From Leptothoe sp034932105 (lineage in GTDB: Bacteria; Cyanobacteriota; Cyanobacteriia; Phormidesmidales; Phormidesmidaceae), in the NCBI RefSeq assembly GCF_034932105.1, contig NZ_JAYGIG010000012.1, forward strand, positions 14,138-78,137: DNA of 64,000 bases, read 5' to 3'. The notes under the pieces are model-generated. The model saw only the letters and a program-made list of their open reading frames with translations. It was not told the DNA's origin and made no database searches. A program made the translations under genes and the position numbers. Positions 27,201-34,908 of the stretch are shown piece after piece (position 1 is the first letter of the stretch; every line of letters starts with the position of its first letter).

Positions 27201-27442
27201 TCTCAACGCTGAGTAGTATTTTTCCGTTGATGATTGCGACGGGGGCCGGGGCGGGCAGTCGTCAGTCGTTAGGTACTGCGGTATTTGGTGGCATGTTTGT
27301 GGCGACATTTTTGAGTCTATTTATAGTGCCGATTTTGTACATTGTGGTGAAGAACCTGACTGAGCCGTTTGAGTCGCCGAAGGGGCCAGGGGATGATCAG
27401 CTGGTTATTTATGAGAGAGAACGGACAGGCACAGGAGTTTGA
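24275..27442 (+). CDS. RND multidrug efflux pump, HAE1 (AcrB) family
   Basis: 1055 residues, full length for AcrB-like pumps. Start MVNYFIKRPVFATVCALIILL is the typical first helix. The porter domains follow (YPDISPTQINVTAAYIGADAE), the proton-relay Asp pair is in helix 4 (GVVVDDAIVVVED), and the relay Lys is in helix 10 (IGLASKNSILIVEFANQL). The second periplasmic loop begins after the duplicated membrane half (LPDEDQGYFITLIQGPDGSS). It would export drugs, lipophilic compounds or metabolites by proton antiport together with the adaptor encoded immediately upstream; the outer-membrane partner is elsewhere. The operon arrangement (adaptor, pump) is standard. Substrates cannot be inferred. Confidence 0.95.
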   Translation: MVNYFIKRPVFATVCALIILLIGAVSIPTLPIAQYPDISPTQINVTAAYIGADAETVEKAVTTVLEREINGVEGMRYISSNSSNNGVSNIVVTFDSSRDKDIAAVDVQNRVSLAEPQLPEEVRQTGVVVSKQNSNILMAMSLFSEDGTFDNVFLSNYADLYVVDSLRRVPGVGDVVIFGERTYAMRLWLDPQRLASRELTAEDVVDALREQNIQVGAGQIGQPPSPDDQNFQIDLRAVSRLQEVSEFEELVIQTGENGALVKLKDVGRAELGAESYNTFLRFKGNESVGLGIFQLPGSNALQVAQGIKDTMANLAEEFPQGMEYGIGFDTTEFVEQSLSEVVWTLIQAVVLVVLVIYLFLQDWRTTIIPAITIPVALIGTFAIVKIFGFSINSLTLFGLTLATGVVVDDAIVVVEDISSKIQTGGMPPKRAAMESMRELTGAVIATSLVLMAVFIPVAFFPGTTGALYRQFALTIAFAIALSTFNALTLTPSLAGLLLRQNPGGHGWLDIIFNPFNRFLDNLREQYGDTLRILNQFKIFVIAAFVASLVLTGWLYNSVPSAFLPDEDQGYFITLIQGPDGSSLNQTSQVMRQVEEIILAQDGVRATFAVGGFGFTGNTANNGVIFTTLLPWEERPPGVTSFSLIGQLFGQFSSITEARVFPVNPPSIQGLSSFSGFQFQLQDRRGTLGIDSLVQNMYGLLGAANQNPNLQAVFSTYAANSPLIEIDVDRNKAKSLNVDIDEVFGTLQTYLGSRYVNDFTLQGRTYRVYVQADQQYRSTPDDINKLYVRSNNDAMIPMGNLVSLRDTTGAQTINHYNLFRSIEINGAAAPGVSSGAAIDAMEEIAAQALPASLGYEWTGSALEEIESGNQAPIIFGLGIVLVFLVLAAQYESYVDPVIILFAVPLAVFGALLAQTMRGLPNDVYCQIGLVMLIGLASKNSILIVEFANQLRDRGLSITNAAMEASQARMRPILMTAISTLSSIFPLMIATGAGAGSRQSLGTAVFGGMFVATFLSLFIVPILYIVVKNLTEPFESPKGPGDDQLVIYERERTGTGV

Positions 27443-28323
27443 GAACTTAATGAGTTACCAACGGCACTGATATTGGCGGTGATTGGGATTCATTCAGCAA
27501 TGAGACCTTGCCAAAAACTCCCCCCTCCTGAGAGGGGCGCGGGGTGGGTTCCGAGAAGCCTTCTACTATCGGATCGGGGGCTTGGTTGGCAAAGCTAGAA
27601 AACCACGTCGGAGCGATTTGGAATTTTATTCATGAGTACAACCACTCAATCAGAGAAAAGATAGCAGAGAAGGATACCAGCGATATTTTCTCTATCCTTT
27701 ACTAAAATGGCCTACCTCGAAAGGCTCTCAGTAATTCCAAAAAAATATTGGTGCACCTTTGTACCTGATGTACCTGAAGTCTAGAACCCTTGGAATTCAA
27801 AGAGTTAGGGCTTTGTAAAAAACATATTAAACAGTCCGGGTTAGTCCGGAACTGTACGAAGAGTAGAACGGAAAGAAAGTCTGACCCAAGACTGCATCAA
27901 ACCGCATTTATCAACCCGACTGATCAGCCTAGCTGATCACCCAAGCGTAGTTGGCCTATCCACCTACGTAAAATTACCCAGTCCAAGCAAGATTCCTAAG
28001 GCATCTCACCATACCTAACCACGGTACCATAGGCGATCCCCAGGATAATCACTATCCCAAAGATAGCGAACCTTGCTTACTGCATCTATCAAAAAAAATA
28101 ATTCTTCCTTGGAGATTCTATTTCTTCTTTGGGAAGTTTAAGGATGCCTTGATTGCAGTCCCTGAAAAAAAGGTCCGAGCTTGAGGTGAGAAAAATCCCT
28201 GGCTATGGGAGTTAGCAGCCACGCATCAGAATCCATAGTGAATTCTGCATTCTGCCCGCTAATTTCTATCCAGTCAGGACTTCTTGACCTAAGCTGGTAC
28301 CCGAGTCATTATTTCTTCCGCCT
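27443..28323. other. Long intergenic region with one palindromic repeat copy
   Basis: An 880-bp stretch with no supportable gene. Near its start (27510-27550) is a single copy of the C-rich palindromic repeat family also found after por and before mmsA. The remainder has stops in all frames at short distance and no recognised RNA. Confidence 0.5.
27510..27550 (-). repeat. Single copy of C-rich palindromic repeat
   Basis: The sequence is GCCAAAAACTCCCCC, then CCTCCTGAGAGGGG, then CGCGGGGTGGGTT. It aligns with the reverse complement of the repeat core in the post-por array (GCCAAAAACTC, TCCCCTCCTGGGAGGGG, CAACGGGGTGGGTT) with few differences. As a leftward reading of the family it ends in the same hairpin. 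Confidence 0.7.
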
Positions 28324-28656
28324 ATGTCACATCACTCTGCTTTGACCCAGCGAACTGCCATGAAACAGCAACGATTTTGGCACACCAAGCGCCGCTGCCA
28401 CCTGTACCTGACCATTTCCGACGCCCCCGGCATGTTTATGTTTATGGGCAAACCCTGGAGCCCAAAAGCCCTCCAAGCTCTAGGCTTTATCCAAGAACCC
28501 AATCAGCCCGCACAACCTGAGCAAACCCCCCTTGTTTTTGGCGATCCCTCCCGATTTCAAGGATCATTTTGCAAAACCCAAGGTAAAGGGTCCTCACCGT
28601 CATGGGGCGGCAAAGGAGGCTCTGGTGGCAAGGTGGGACGAGCCCCTAAAAGCTAA
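28324..28656 (+). CDS. Hypothetical protein, doubtful
   Basis: 110 residues at most, or 98 from an internal ATG at 28360 (MKQQRFWHTKRRCHLYL). I do not recognise it. The N-terminal half is basic; the C-terminus is glycine/serine-rich low complexity (GKGSSPSWGGKGGSGGKVGR). There is no good ribosome-binding site. It is surrounded by repeats and remnants, so it could be real but orphan, or a decayed piece. Confidence 0.35.
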   Translation: MSHHSALTQRTAMKQQRFWHTKRRCHLYLTISDAPGMFMFMGKPWSPKALQALGFIQEPNQPAQPEQTPLVFGDPSRFQGSFCKTQGKGSSPSWGGKGGSGGKVGRAPKS

Positions 28657-28800
28657 GGGTTAACTCCATAGTTTAAGGGCGATCCATGAGGAATGCAGAA
28701 GTCAGGAGTCAGGAGCCACAGAGTAAAATCTGTCTCCTCCCTTTTGTTTTCTGCATTCTGTCTCTTCCCTTCTGTATTTTTACTGCCGGTCCCTATTTCC

Positions 28801-28972
28801 CTTCTCCTGCTGCCATTATCAAGATGCCCAAAATTAGCACCACATCTTGGCTGTAATTCTCCACCGCATCCAGCCAAACCGTCATTTCTCTTCTCCTGCC
28901 GCCATTATCAAGATGCCCAAAATCGACACCACATCTTGTCTGTAATTCTCCGCCGCATCCAGCCAAATCGTC
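28801..28972. repeat. 89-bp tandem duplication at the end of a decayed gene
   Basis: Two copies of an 89-bp unit (28801-28889 and 28890-28972, the second ending a few bases short) differ at about eight positions. On the minus strand each copy encodes IWLDAAENY or VWLDAVENY, then QDVV.ILGILIMAAGE, and each ends with its own in-frame stop (TGA at 28882-28884, TAG in the first). So the unit is the 3' end of a gene including its stop codon. Confidence 0.8.
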
Positions 28973-29031
28973 TTAGCGTTTAGCTTCAAAAAACGCCAGG
29001 TGATACCAGTAGTGACGGCTCCATAAAGTCG
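28882..29031 (-). pseudogene. 5'-truncated remnant of a PD-(D/E)XK-type or restriction-like protein
   Basis: Read leftward from 29031, right after an in-frame TAG, the sequence encodes RLYGAVTTGITWRFLKLNAK, then TIWLDAAENYRQDVVSILG and ILIMAAGEEK before a stop. The pattern YGAVTTGxxWxFLKL followed by a final helix GIL resembles the C-terminus of a cyanobacterial nuclease-like hypothetical family; this assignment is from memory. Only the last 49 codons remain, so this is a remnant. Its 3' end has been tandemly copied further left (see the repeat entry). Confidence 0.5.
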
Positions 29032-29482
29032 CTATAGACCAGATGCTCGGATGAAAGGGTACAAATTATCTATTTGGCAAGGACACTTTAACCCCCCAGG
29101 GTTTAAAACCCAGGGCTAACTGGATCAACACCCGCTGAAAGGGGTTAGTCACTGCAAAGCGATCCCCATTGGTATGGATGGCTTGTCTTTGGGGGCCTAC
29201 ATGGTAAGGGTTGGCATCAATCAGCCGCTACAAAACAAAACCATAGAGCAAGGCCAAAGGCTTAACATCGATTCATTCATCCCCACATTCCATCATTTTG
29301 CCTCACATTGCTTAAGGTTTATTTCAGATAACCCTTAAGGCTCAACCATATGAGATCCTAGTATCCTCACGGATTTACAAACGTTAGCCACGTCCAGAAC
29401 GGTGGGTTTACCGTCAAGGAAACCGTCGATTTTACCTGGGTCGTGGTATGCAGTTTATACGCGCTTTTAGACATCTATACCC
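29032..29482. other. Intergenic region upstream of por
   Basis: No gene is supportable. The light-regulated promoter of por probably lies in its last 150 bp; AGCCACGTCCAG and the A+T-rich block at 29310-29350 are notable, but no boxes can be assigned. Confidence 0.4.
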
Positions 29483-30445
29483 ATGGACCAATCTCAGCAA
29501 TCAACCGCAATTGTCACCGGGGCCTCTGCCGGCGTTGGCCTCTATGCAGCAAAGACATTGGCCGAACGGGGCTGGCACGTGGTGATGGCCTGTCGCAACC
29601 TGCCTAAAACTGAAAAGGTGGCGAAGGAAGTCGGCATGGCCGATGGCACCTACACCATCATGAAGCTGGACCTGGCTAGCTTAGATAGCGTCCGGAGCTT
29701 TGTAAATCAGTTTCGGGCCAGTGGTAAAACCCTAGACTCCCTGGTGTGCAACGCGGCGGTATATCTGCCCCTGTTGAAGGAGCCCCTGCGTAGTGAAGAG
29801 GGCTACGAGCTGAGCATGGCTACGAATCATCTGGGCCACTTTCTGCTGTGTAACCTCATGCTGGAGGACTTGAAAAAATCTTCCCATCCCCGTCTGGTGA
29901 TTCTGGGTACGGTAACGGCGAACCCCAAGGAACTGGGGGGCAAGATCCCATTCCCCGCCCCGCCGGACCTGGGCAACTTGGAAGGGTTCGAACAGGGCTT
30001 CAAGGCTCCTGTGACCATGGCCAATGGCAAAAAGTTTAAGCCGGGCAAGGCCTATAAGGACAGTAAGCTGTGCAACGTGCTGACTATGCGGGAGCTGCAC
30101 CGGCGCTATGGCGACTCGACCAATATTGTATTTAGCTCGCTCTATCCTGGCTGTGTGGCGGAAACCCAACTGTTCCGCAATCACTATCCTGCATTTCGCA
30201 CCATTTTCCCCTGGTTCCAAAAGAACGTTACTAAGGGCTATGTGACGGAAGCATTGGCTGGGGATCGGGTGGCGGCGGTGGCGGCTGATCCTGGCTATGA
30301 GCAGTCGGGCTATTACTGGAGCTGGGGCAACCGTCAGCAGGAAGGGCGAAAGTCCTTTGTGCAGGAAATGTCGAACGAGGCCCTGGATGATGTGAAGGCC
30401 CGTCGGCTGTGGGAGCTGAGTGAGAAGCTGGTGGGGTTGGCTTAG
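29483..30445 (+). CDS. por: Light-dependent protochlorophyllide reductase (LPOR)
   Basis: 320 residues, short-chain dehydrogenase/reductase family, the normal size. It reduces protochlorophyllide to chlorophyllide a using NADPH and light. The NADPH motif is TGASAGVG (residues 12-19), the NAG-type loop is VCNAAVYLPLL, and the catalytic Tyr and Lys are in AYKDSKLCN. The LPOR-specific insertion and the Cys in SLYPGCVAETQLFRNH are present. It is likely attached to thylakoid or plasma membrane. The gene is monocistronic and followed at once by the 5x156-bp array whose first unit contains a terminator-like hairpin. The dark-operative alternative, chlB, is 12.5 kb away. Confidence 0.96.
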   Translation: MDQSQQSTAIVTGASAGVGLYAAKTLAERGWHVVMACRNLPKTEKVAKEVGMADGTYTIMKLDLASLDSVRSFVNQFRASGKTLDSLVCNAAVYLPLLKEPLRSEEGYELSMATNHLGHFLLCNLMLEDLKKSSHPRLVILGTVTANPKELGGKIPFPAPPDLGNLEGFEQGFKAPVTMANGKKFKPGKAYKDSKLCNVLTMRELHRRYGDSTNIVFSSLYPGCVAETQLFRNHYPAFRTIFPWFQKNVTKGYVTEALAGDRVAAVAADPGYEQSGYYWSWGNRQQEGRKSFVQEMSNEALDDVKARRLWELSEKLVGLA

Positions 30446-30462
30446 AAAACTTTTTGCCCATA

Positions 30463-31245
30463 GCGTTAGTGGGTGACCCACCCCGTTGCCCCTCCCAGGA
30501 GGGGAGAGTTTTTGGCTGGTTGCATAGAAAGGTGGTTTAGAAGCTTGGTTTTGCTCTGCAGCTGAGGGGGAAACCTGCCATGATAGGCACTTATTCAGGG
30601 GCTTCAGTTCGGGCTCATTAGCGCTAGTGGGTAACCCACCCCGTTGCCCCTCCCAGGACGGGAGAGTTTTTGGCTGGTTGCATAGAAAGGTGGTTTAGAA
30701 GCTTGGTTTTGCTCTGCAGCTGAGGGGGAACCTGCCATGATAGGCACTTATTCAGGGGCTTCAGTTCGGGCTCATTAGCGCTAGTGGGTAACCCACCCCG
30801 TTGCCCCTCCCAGGAGGGGAGAGTTTTTGGCTGGTTGCATAGAAAGGTGGTTTAGAAGCTTGGTTTTGCTCTGCAGCTGAGGGGGAACCTGCCATGATAG
30901 GCACTTATTCAGGGGCTTCAGTTCGGGCTATCAGCGCTAGTGGGTAACCCACCCCGTTGCCCCTCCCAGGAGGGGAGAGTTTTTGGCTGGTTGCATAGAA
31001 AGGTGGTTTAGAAGCTTGGTTTTGCTCTGCAGATGAGGGGGAACCTGCCATGATAGGTACTTATTCAGGGGCTTCAGTTCGGGCTATCAGCGCTAGTGGA
31101 TAACCCACCCCGTTGCCCCTCCCAGGAGGGGAGAGTTTTTGGCTGGTTGCATAGAAAGGTGGTTTAGAAGCTTGGTTTTGCTCTGCAGCTGAGGGGGGAA
31201 CCTGCCATGATAGGCACTTATTCAAGGGCCTTAGTTCGGGCTCAT
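30463..31245 (+). repeat. Five tandem 156-bp repeats after por, each with a hairpin
   Basis: Units begin at 30463, 30621, 30778, 30934 and 31090 (lengths 158, 157, 156, 156, about 156) and are over 95% alike. Each contains AACCCACCCCGTTGCC, the palindrome CCCCTCCCAGGAGGGG and AGAGTTTTTGGC, so each has the form of an intrinsic terminator, followed by a constant 100-bp spacer (GGTGGTTTAGAAGCTTGG, CTGCAGCTGAGGGGG, CCTGCCATGATAGGCAC). Only single-base changes separate units, so the array expanded recently. Confidence 0.9.
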
Positions 31246-31364
31246 CTATAACTCATCTATAAACAGATCCCTAAAAAATGGCTTGCCTGGGGTTACCTCT
31301 AGTACTATGGCTGGCGGACCGTTATGGTCCTTAACCCAACGCAGTTTTAGAGCAGGACATCTCC

Positions 31365-32237
31365 ATGGCCCAGGCAGACATTGGCATCATCGGCGGCAGC
31401 GGTCTTTATAAAATGGATGCCCTGACGGATGTGGAAGAGATTACGATCGATACGCCCTTTGGTAAACCCTCCGATGCGTTGATTTGCGGCCAGCTGGATG
31501 GTACGCCTGTGGCTTTTTTGGCCCGCCATGGCCGGGGCCATAGTCTGATGCCGACGGAACTGCCGTTTCGGGCTAATGTCTATGCCATGAAAAGTCTGGG
31601 GGTGAAGTACCTGGTGTCAGCCTCGGCGGTGGGCTCCCTGAAGGAAGAGGTGAAGCCGTTGGATATGGTGATTCCGGATCAGTTTATTGATCGGACTAAG
31701 GACCGGGTGGCGACATTTTTTGGTGAGGGCATTGTGGCCCATATCTCCTTTGGGGATCCGATTTGCAAAAATCTGGCGGCACTCCTGGGGGATGCGGTAG
31801 AAAGCCTCGATTTGGCAGGGGTGACCCTCCACCGAGGGGGCACCTATGTGTGTATGGAGGGCCCGGCGTTTTCCACTAAGGCGGAATCCCATCTGTATCG
31901 CAGCTGGGGGGCTACGGTAATTGGCATGACCAACCTGACAGAGGCTAAGCTGGCGCGGGAGGCGGAGATGGCCTATGCCACTTTGGCCATGGCAACGGAC
32001 TATGACTGTTGGCACCCGGACCATGACAGTGTGACGGTGGAAATGGTAATTGGCAATTTACAAAAGAATGCGGTGAATGCCCAGTTGGTGATTCGAGATG
32101 TCGTACGACGACTGACGGAGAATCCGCCGTCTTCAGAGGCCCATTCTGCTTTGCAATATGCGGTGATTACTCCCTTGGCTACGGCACCTGCTGCAACAAA
32201 GGCTAAGTTGGGTCTTTTGTTGGATAAGTATATGTAA
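31365..32237 (+). CDS. mtnP: S-methyl-5'-thioadenosine phosphorylase
   Basis: 290 residues of the MTAP/PNP family. It splits methylthioadenosine with phosphate to adenine and methylthioribose-1-phosphate in methionine salvage. Visible hallmarks are IGIIGGSGLY at the N-terminus, FLARHGRGHSLMPTELPFRANVYA, VSASAVGSL, the GGTYVCMEGPAFSTKAES motif, IGMTNLTEAKLAREAEM and MATDYDCWH. The NLTEAKLAREAEM and MATDYDCW blocks are typical of MTAP rather than PNP. It is cytosolic and stands alone. Its last codons (DKYM stop) are tandemly duplicated just after the stop (see the repeat entry). Confidence 0.95.
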   Translation: MAQADIGIIGGSGLYKMDALTDVEEITIDTPFGKPSDALICGQLDGTPVAFLARHGRGHSLMPTELPFRANVYAMKSLGVKYLVSASAVGSLKEEVKPLDMVIPDQFIDRTKDRVATFFGEGIVAHISFGDPICKNLAALLGDAVESLDLAGVTLHRGGTYVCMEGPAFSTKAESHLYRSWGATVIGMTNLTEAKLAREAEMAYATLAMATDYDCWHPDHDSVTVEMVIGNLQKNAVNAQLVIRDVVRRLTENPPSSEAHSALQYAVITPLATAPAATKAKLGLLLDKYM

Positions 32238-32282
32238 GGTGGATAAGAATATGTAAGGGTCTGTAGTTGTTATTACAGACCC
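32220..32282 (+). repeat. Short duplication of the mtnP 3' end plus hairpin
   Basis: The gene end TTGGATAAGTATATGTAAG is followed directly by GTGGATAAGAATATGTAAG, a near-copy of the last 18 bp including the stop codon. The hairpin GGGTCTGTA / TACAGACCC (32257-32265 and 32274-32282) follows immediately; it has no T-run. Confidence 0.75.
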
Positions 32283-32921
32283 TGTGTGGTAGAGGTGAAA
32301 AAGTGAAGGAGTAAAGGGGCAGAGGGGACAAAGGTAATAGCCTGCCCAGGGGACCGCTATTTGTTGACATCTGGCAGTTTTTGCCGGTAATGAGTCGGGT
32401 TGAAACTCAGGATGGATAAAATGTCCTTGGGTGCATATTTTTGCGTTGTGAACCTTAGAACCTTATATGGGCTAGACCCTTTTCAGTCTTTTTAGGACTA
32501 TTTCTGGGCTTTTTGGCCCATTGATGTGGTTGGGATGAGACTTGTGATCTATGGTTGATTTTTCGGATGGATCATTGCTCAATGATACAGATTATTGGGG
32601 TATGGTCCCAAGGATTGTAGTATCGAGTAAATTCATTCTTAGACAACCTTAATATGGACGGTTCGCTCATTTTCCAAATATAGAGGTTCTAAATTCTGAC
32701 ATCTACTGTGGATAGTATGTTCAAAATTACGAGTACCACATCGGTGGGTTTCTCTCTAGTGAAACACACTAAATATAGTTATCGACGAACCTTGGGTCAA
32801 TAGATAAAGAGGAAGATCTATCGGGTTTGCTAGTTGCTCAACTCATTTCGACCCATTGCGGTTGTGGGCTTCCTGACCGCCTAATAACTAAATAGGCCGA
32901 TTGTTAGTCGGACATCTACCG
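32283..32921. other. Intergenic, nothing recognised
   Basis: About 640 bp, A+T-rich after 32590, with no supportable gene or RNA. It likely carries the promoter of the next gene. Confidence 0.45.
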
Positions 32922-33677
32922 ATGATGAATGTTTTAGAGACAATCAATGCATTGGAAGCGGGTGATGTAGCATCCCCGTTAGACTTAGTTTCTTCGGTCG
33001 AGGATGTAGTATCTTTTGCTGTACCTGCGGCGGGGCAGGCCATTGCTAAGGAAGATGCGATTCTGCCCATGGCCGATGGGACAGGGGGCCGTTGGCTGTT
33101 GTGTAATGGCAATTTTGAAGCTGGTTTTGCCCATTGGGTCACCTTGGAAGGGACGGAGCGGATATCCCAGACGGATGGCGGCAGGGCAGCTCTGGTACTC
33201 TCGACGGTGGATAGTGGGACGACTCAGAATGTCAGGGTTGCCCCTGGACGAATTTATCGGCTGATGGGCTATGGCTACTCCACATCCCAGGAATACAGCT
33301 CCTTTGGCATGACGTTTTTTAATGCAAAGGGGAGTTTTTTAGCCCGGACTGATGTGGGTCGGATTGATGCGGTGAAGTGGCATGACTATTTTGCGGGTGC
33401 GATCGCACCCGCCCAATCCGCCTATGTCCAAATCTGGACCTACCAGAGCTTTAACCATGGCCACACCTACATTGACGGCCTCACCTTCCAGCAGATCACC
33501 CCTGACGATATCCCCCCGCGCGCCCTTAAGCGGTTTACCTTAGTCAATCAACCTTTGGACCCCATGGACAATACATTTTCCTTTAGCCCCTCTGAAATGG
33601 CTATAGGAAACCATATCGGCCCTAAGGTTTACCAATCGGGTCAAGAATGTCAAGATAACGTTGGTCACATTGGCTAG
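32922..33677 (+). CDS. Hypothetical protein with carbohydrate-binding-like beta-sandwich
   Basis: About 251 residues from the ATG at 32922 (MMNVLETINALEAGDV); a TTG 21 bp upstream is possible. The segment at about 60-200 reads LLCNGNFEAGFAHWVTLEGTERISQTDGGRAALVLS ... NVRVAPGRIYRLMGYGYSTSQEYSSFGMTFFNAKGS ... YVQIWTYQSFNHGHTYIDGLTFQQ. The NGNFE..F..W start, GG..A..L strand and Y(I)DG(L)TF end are the pattern of a CBM_4_9-type jelly-roll module. No signal peptide is visible. The C-terminus is unremarkable. Binding of sugars is inference. Single gene. Confidence 0.65.
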   Translation: MMNVLETINALEAGDVASPLDLVSSVEDVVSFAVPAAGQAIAKEDAILPMADGTGGRWLLCNGNFEAGFAHWVTLEGTERISQTDGGRAALVLSTVDSGTTQNVRVAPGRIYRLMGYGYSTSQEYSSFGMTFFNAKGSFLARTDVGRIDAVKWHDYFAGAIAPAQSAYVQIWTYQSFNHGHTYIDGLTFQQITPDDIPPRALKRFTLVNQPLDPMDNTFSFSPSEMAIGNHIGPKVYQSGQECQDNVGHIG

Positions 33678-33820
33678 GATTGATAAATATTCCTAAAAAA
33701 GCCCCTAAAAAGGCCGAGGTTACCTAACCTCCGTGACCTGCAACGATCCTGCTAATTTTCTACCCTTGGGGAATTGGCTAAGGACAGTTGCTATGGATAG
33801 AGACGTTTCTGGAACCCATT

Positions 33821-34408
33821 ATGACCGGTGAACTTGGTTACTCCCTACCCCCAGCCGTTCGTCGAATTGCCAATAACTTTCGCCTAGTGGGCTGGCTCAG
33901 CTTTTGGGTCCAAATCGTTAGTGGTGTAATCGCCACCCTGTTATTTGTTACCTCTCTGTTAGGGCTACAGTCGGTCACTAATCGGGGGGGCGGGGCTGAA
34001 AATGCTGCAGCAGGCGGCGGCTTTCTGCTGGCGGCCCTAGGACTGGTAGCCGTCTATGTCGGTGCATTTTGGGCGTTTCAATATACCCTCTTTGCCCGCA
34101 AACTCAAATCCACCAATCCGGACCTGCGACCCAAACCTAAGGCCGCCGCTAAGATCATCGCCACAGGCTTGGTTATCAGCATACTAGGTATGTTTTTTGG
34201 TTTGCTGGGGGCTGGGGGCGTAGTGGGGGCCTTGATGCTCAAGGTGATTTCCCAACCCCAGGGCAATGTGGCCCTCGCAAACCCTTCCCTGGCAGTGGAG
34301 CCCCTGGATGTGTTTTTGGTACAGTCCACCGTTAATACTTTGATTTCCCATTTTGCGGGTCTGGTGGGGTGCTTGTGGCTGTCGCGGACGATTAATAAAC
34401 AATCTTAG
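33821..34408 (+). CDS. DUF3611 membrane protein
   Basis: 195 residues from the ATG at 33821; a TTG start 33 bp upstream is weaker. Four hydrophobic helices are visible (about 22-48, 62-86, 103-128 and 160-185). The start PPAVRRIANNFRLVGWLSFWVQIVSGVIA and the middle NPDLRPKPKAAAKIIATGLVISILGMFFG are typical of DUF3611, found in cyanobacteria and plant chloroplasts, where homologues are linked to the inner envelope (TIC21-like). The link to protein or metal import is family inference. No operon partner. Confidence 0.85.
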   Translation: MTGELGYSLPPAVRRIANNFRLVGWLSFWVQIVSGVIATLLFVTSLLGLQSVTNRGGGAENAAAGGGFLLAALGLVAVYVGAFWAFQYTLFARKLKSTNPDLRPKPKAAAKIIATGLVISILGMFFGLLGAGGVVGALMLKVISQPQGNVALANPSLAVEPLDVFLVQSTVNTLISHFAGLVGCLWLSRTINKQS

Positions 34409-34908
34409 GCCAGCGTTTAGAAAGGAGGCAGTGGAGAAAGGAAGAAAGGGGGAAGGGGAGCCATTGCTGCTTAGGAGAAAATCAAGGCTAATAGACTTTA
34501 GGAAAGGGCTTCAATTCTGGTGTAGTTCCACTAGGCCCCCAAAGGGTCAATTCTTTGACAGGGTTTGAGTGTCTAGATCGACCAGTCTCCAGGTTGGCAC
34601 CTCCACAACCGCCATTTGGCCTGGCCTGGCTAGAGTAGACATAGCCCCCTATGTTCCTGGGAGTTACACCATGCAAAAAGGTCCATGCAGCCGTATTTGG
34701 TTGCTCTATCTTCAAGGCCGACTTTCCCCAGCACAGGTGCTGGCATTGTGTAAGCTAGCTAATGAGAACAGAGAGCGCACCCTTAACCATGACCATCCCC
34801 CATCCGCCGCCTAAGTTCAATTCCCTTCCCCTTTCTCCCTTCCTTTTTCCCCCTTCCCCCCTGCGCCCCTGCTTTCCCTGGCCGCATCCTTCCCAGCTCC
34901 CTACATAA
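34409..34908. other. Intergenic region with polypurine and polypyrimidine tracts
   Basis: The left part has a polypurine run (AAAGGAGGCAGTGGAGAAAGGAAGAAAGGGGGAAGG is mirrored by the pyrimidine run at about 34818-34860), so the two tracts could pair. Open frames of about 75-80 codons exist on both strands between 34488 and 34814; neither has a ribosome-binding site or a recognisable product, so none is called. Confidence 0.4.

Noticed and set aside
30463..31245. CRISPR array after por
   Set aside because: Unit length is 156 bp with constant spacer sequence, so it is a tandem repeat and not repeat-spacer.
34488..34814. Small open frames on both strands between the DUF3611 and EamA genes
   Set aside because: They overlap each other, lack ribosome-binding sites and resemble no family I know.
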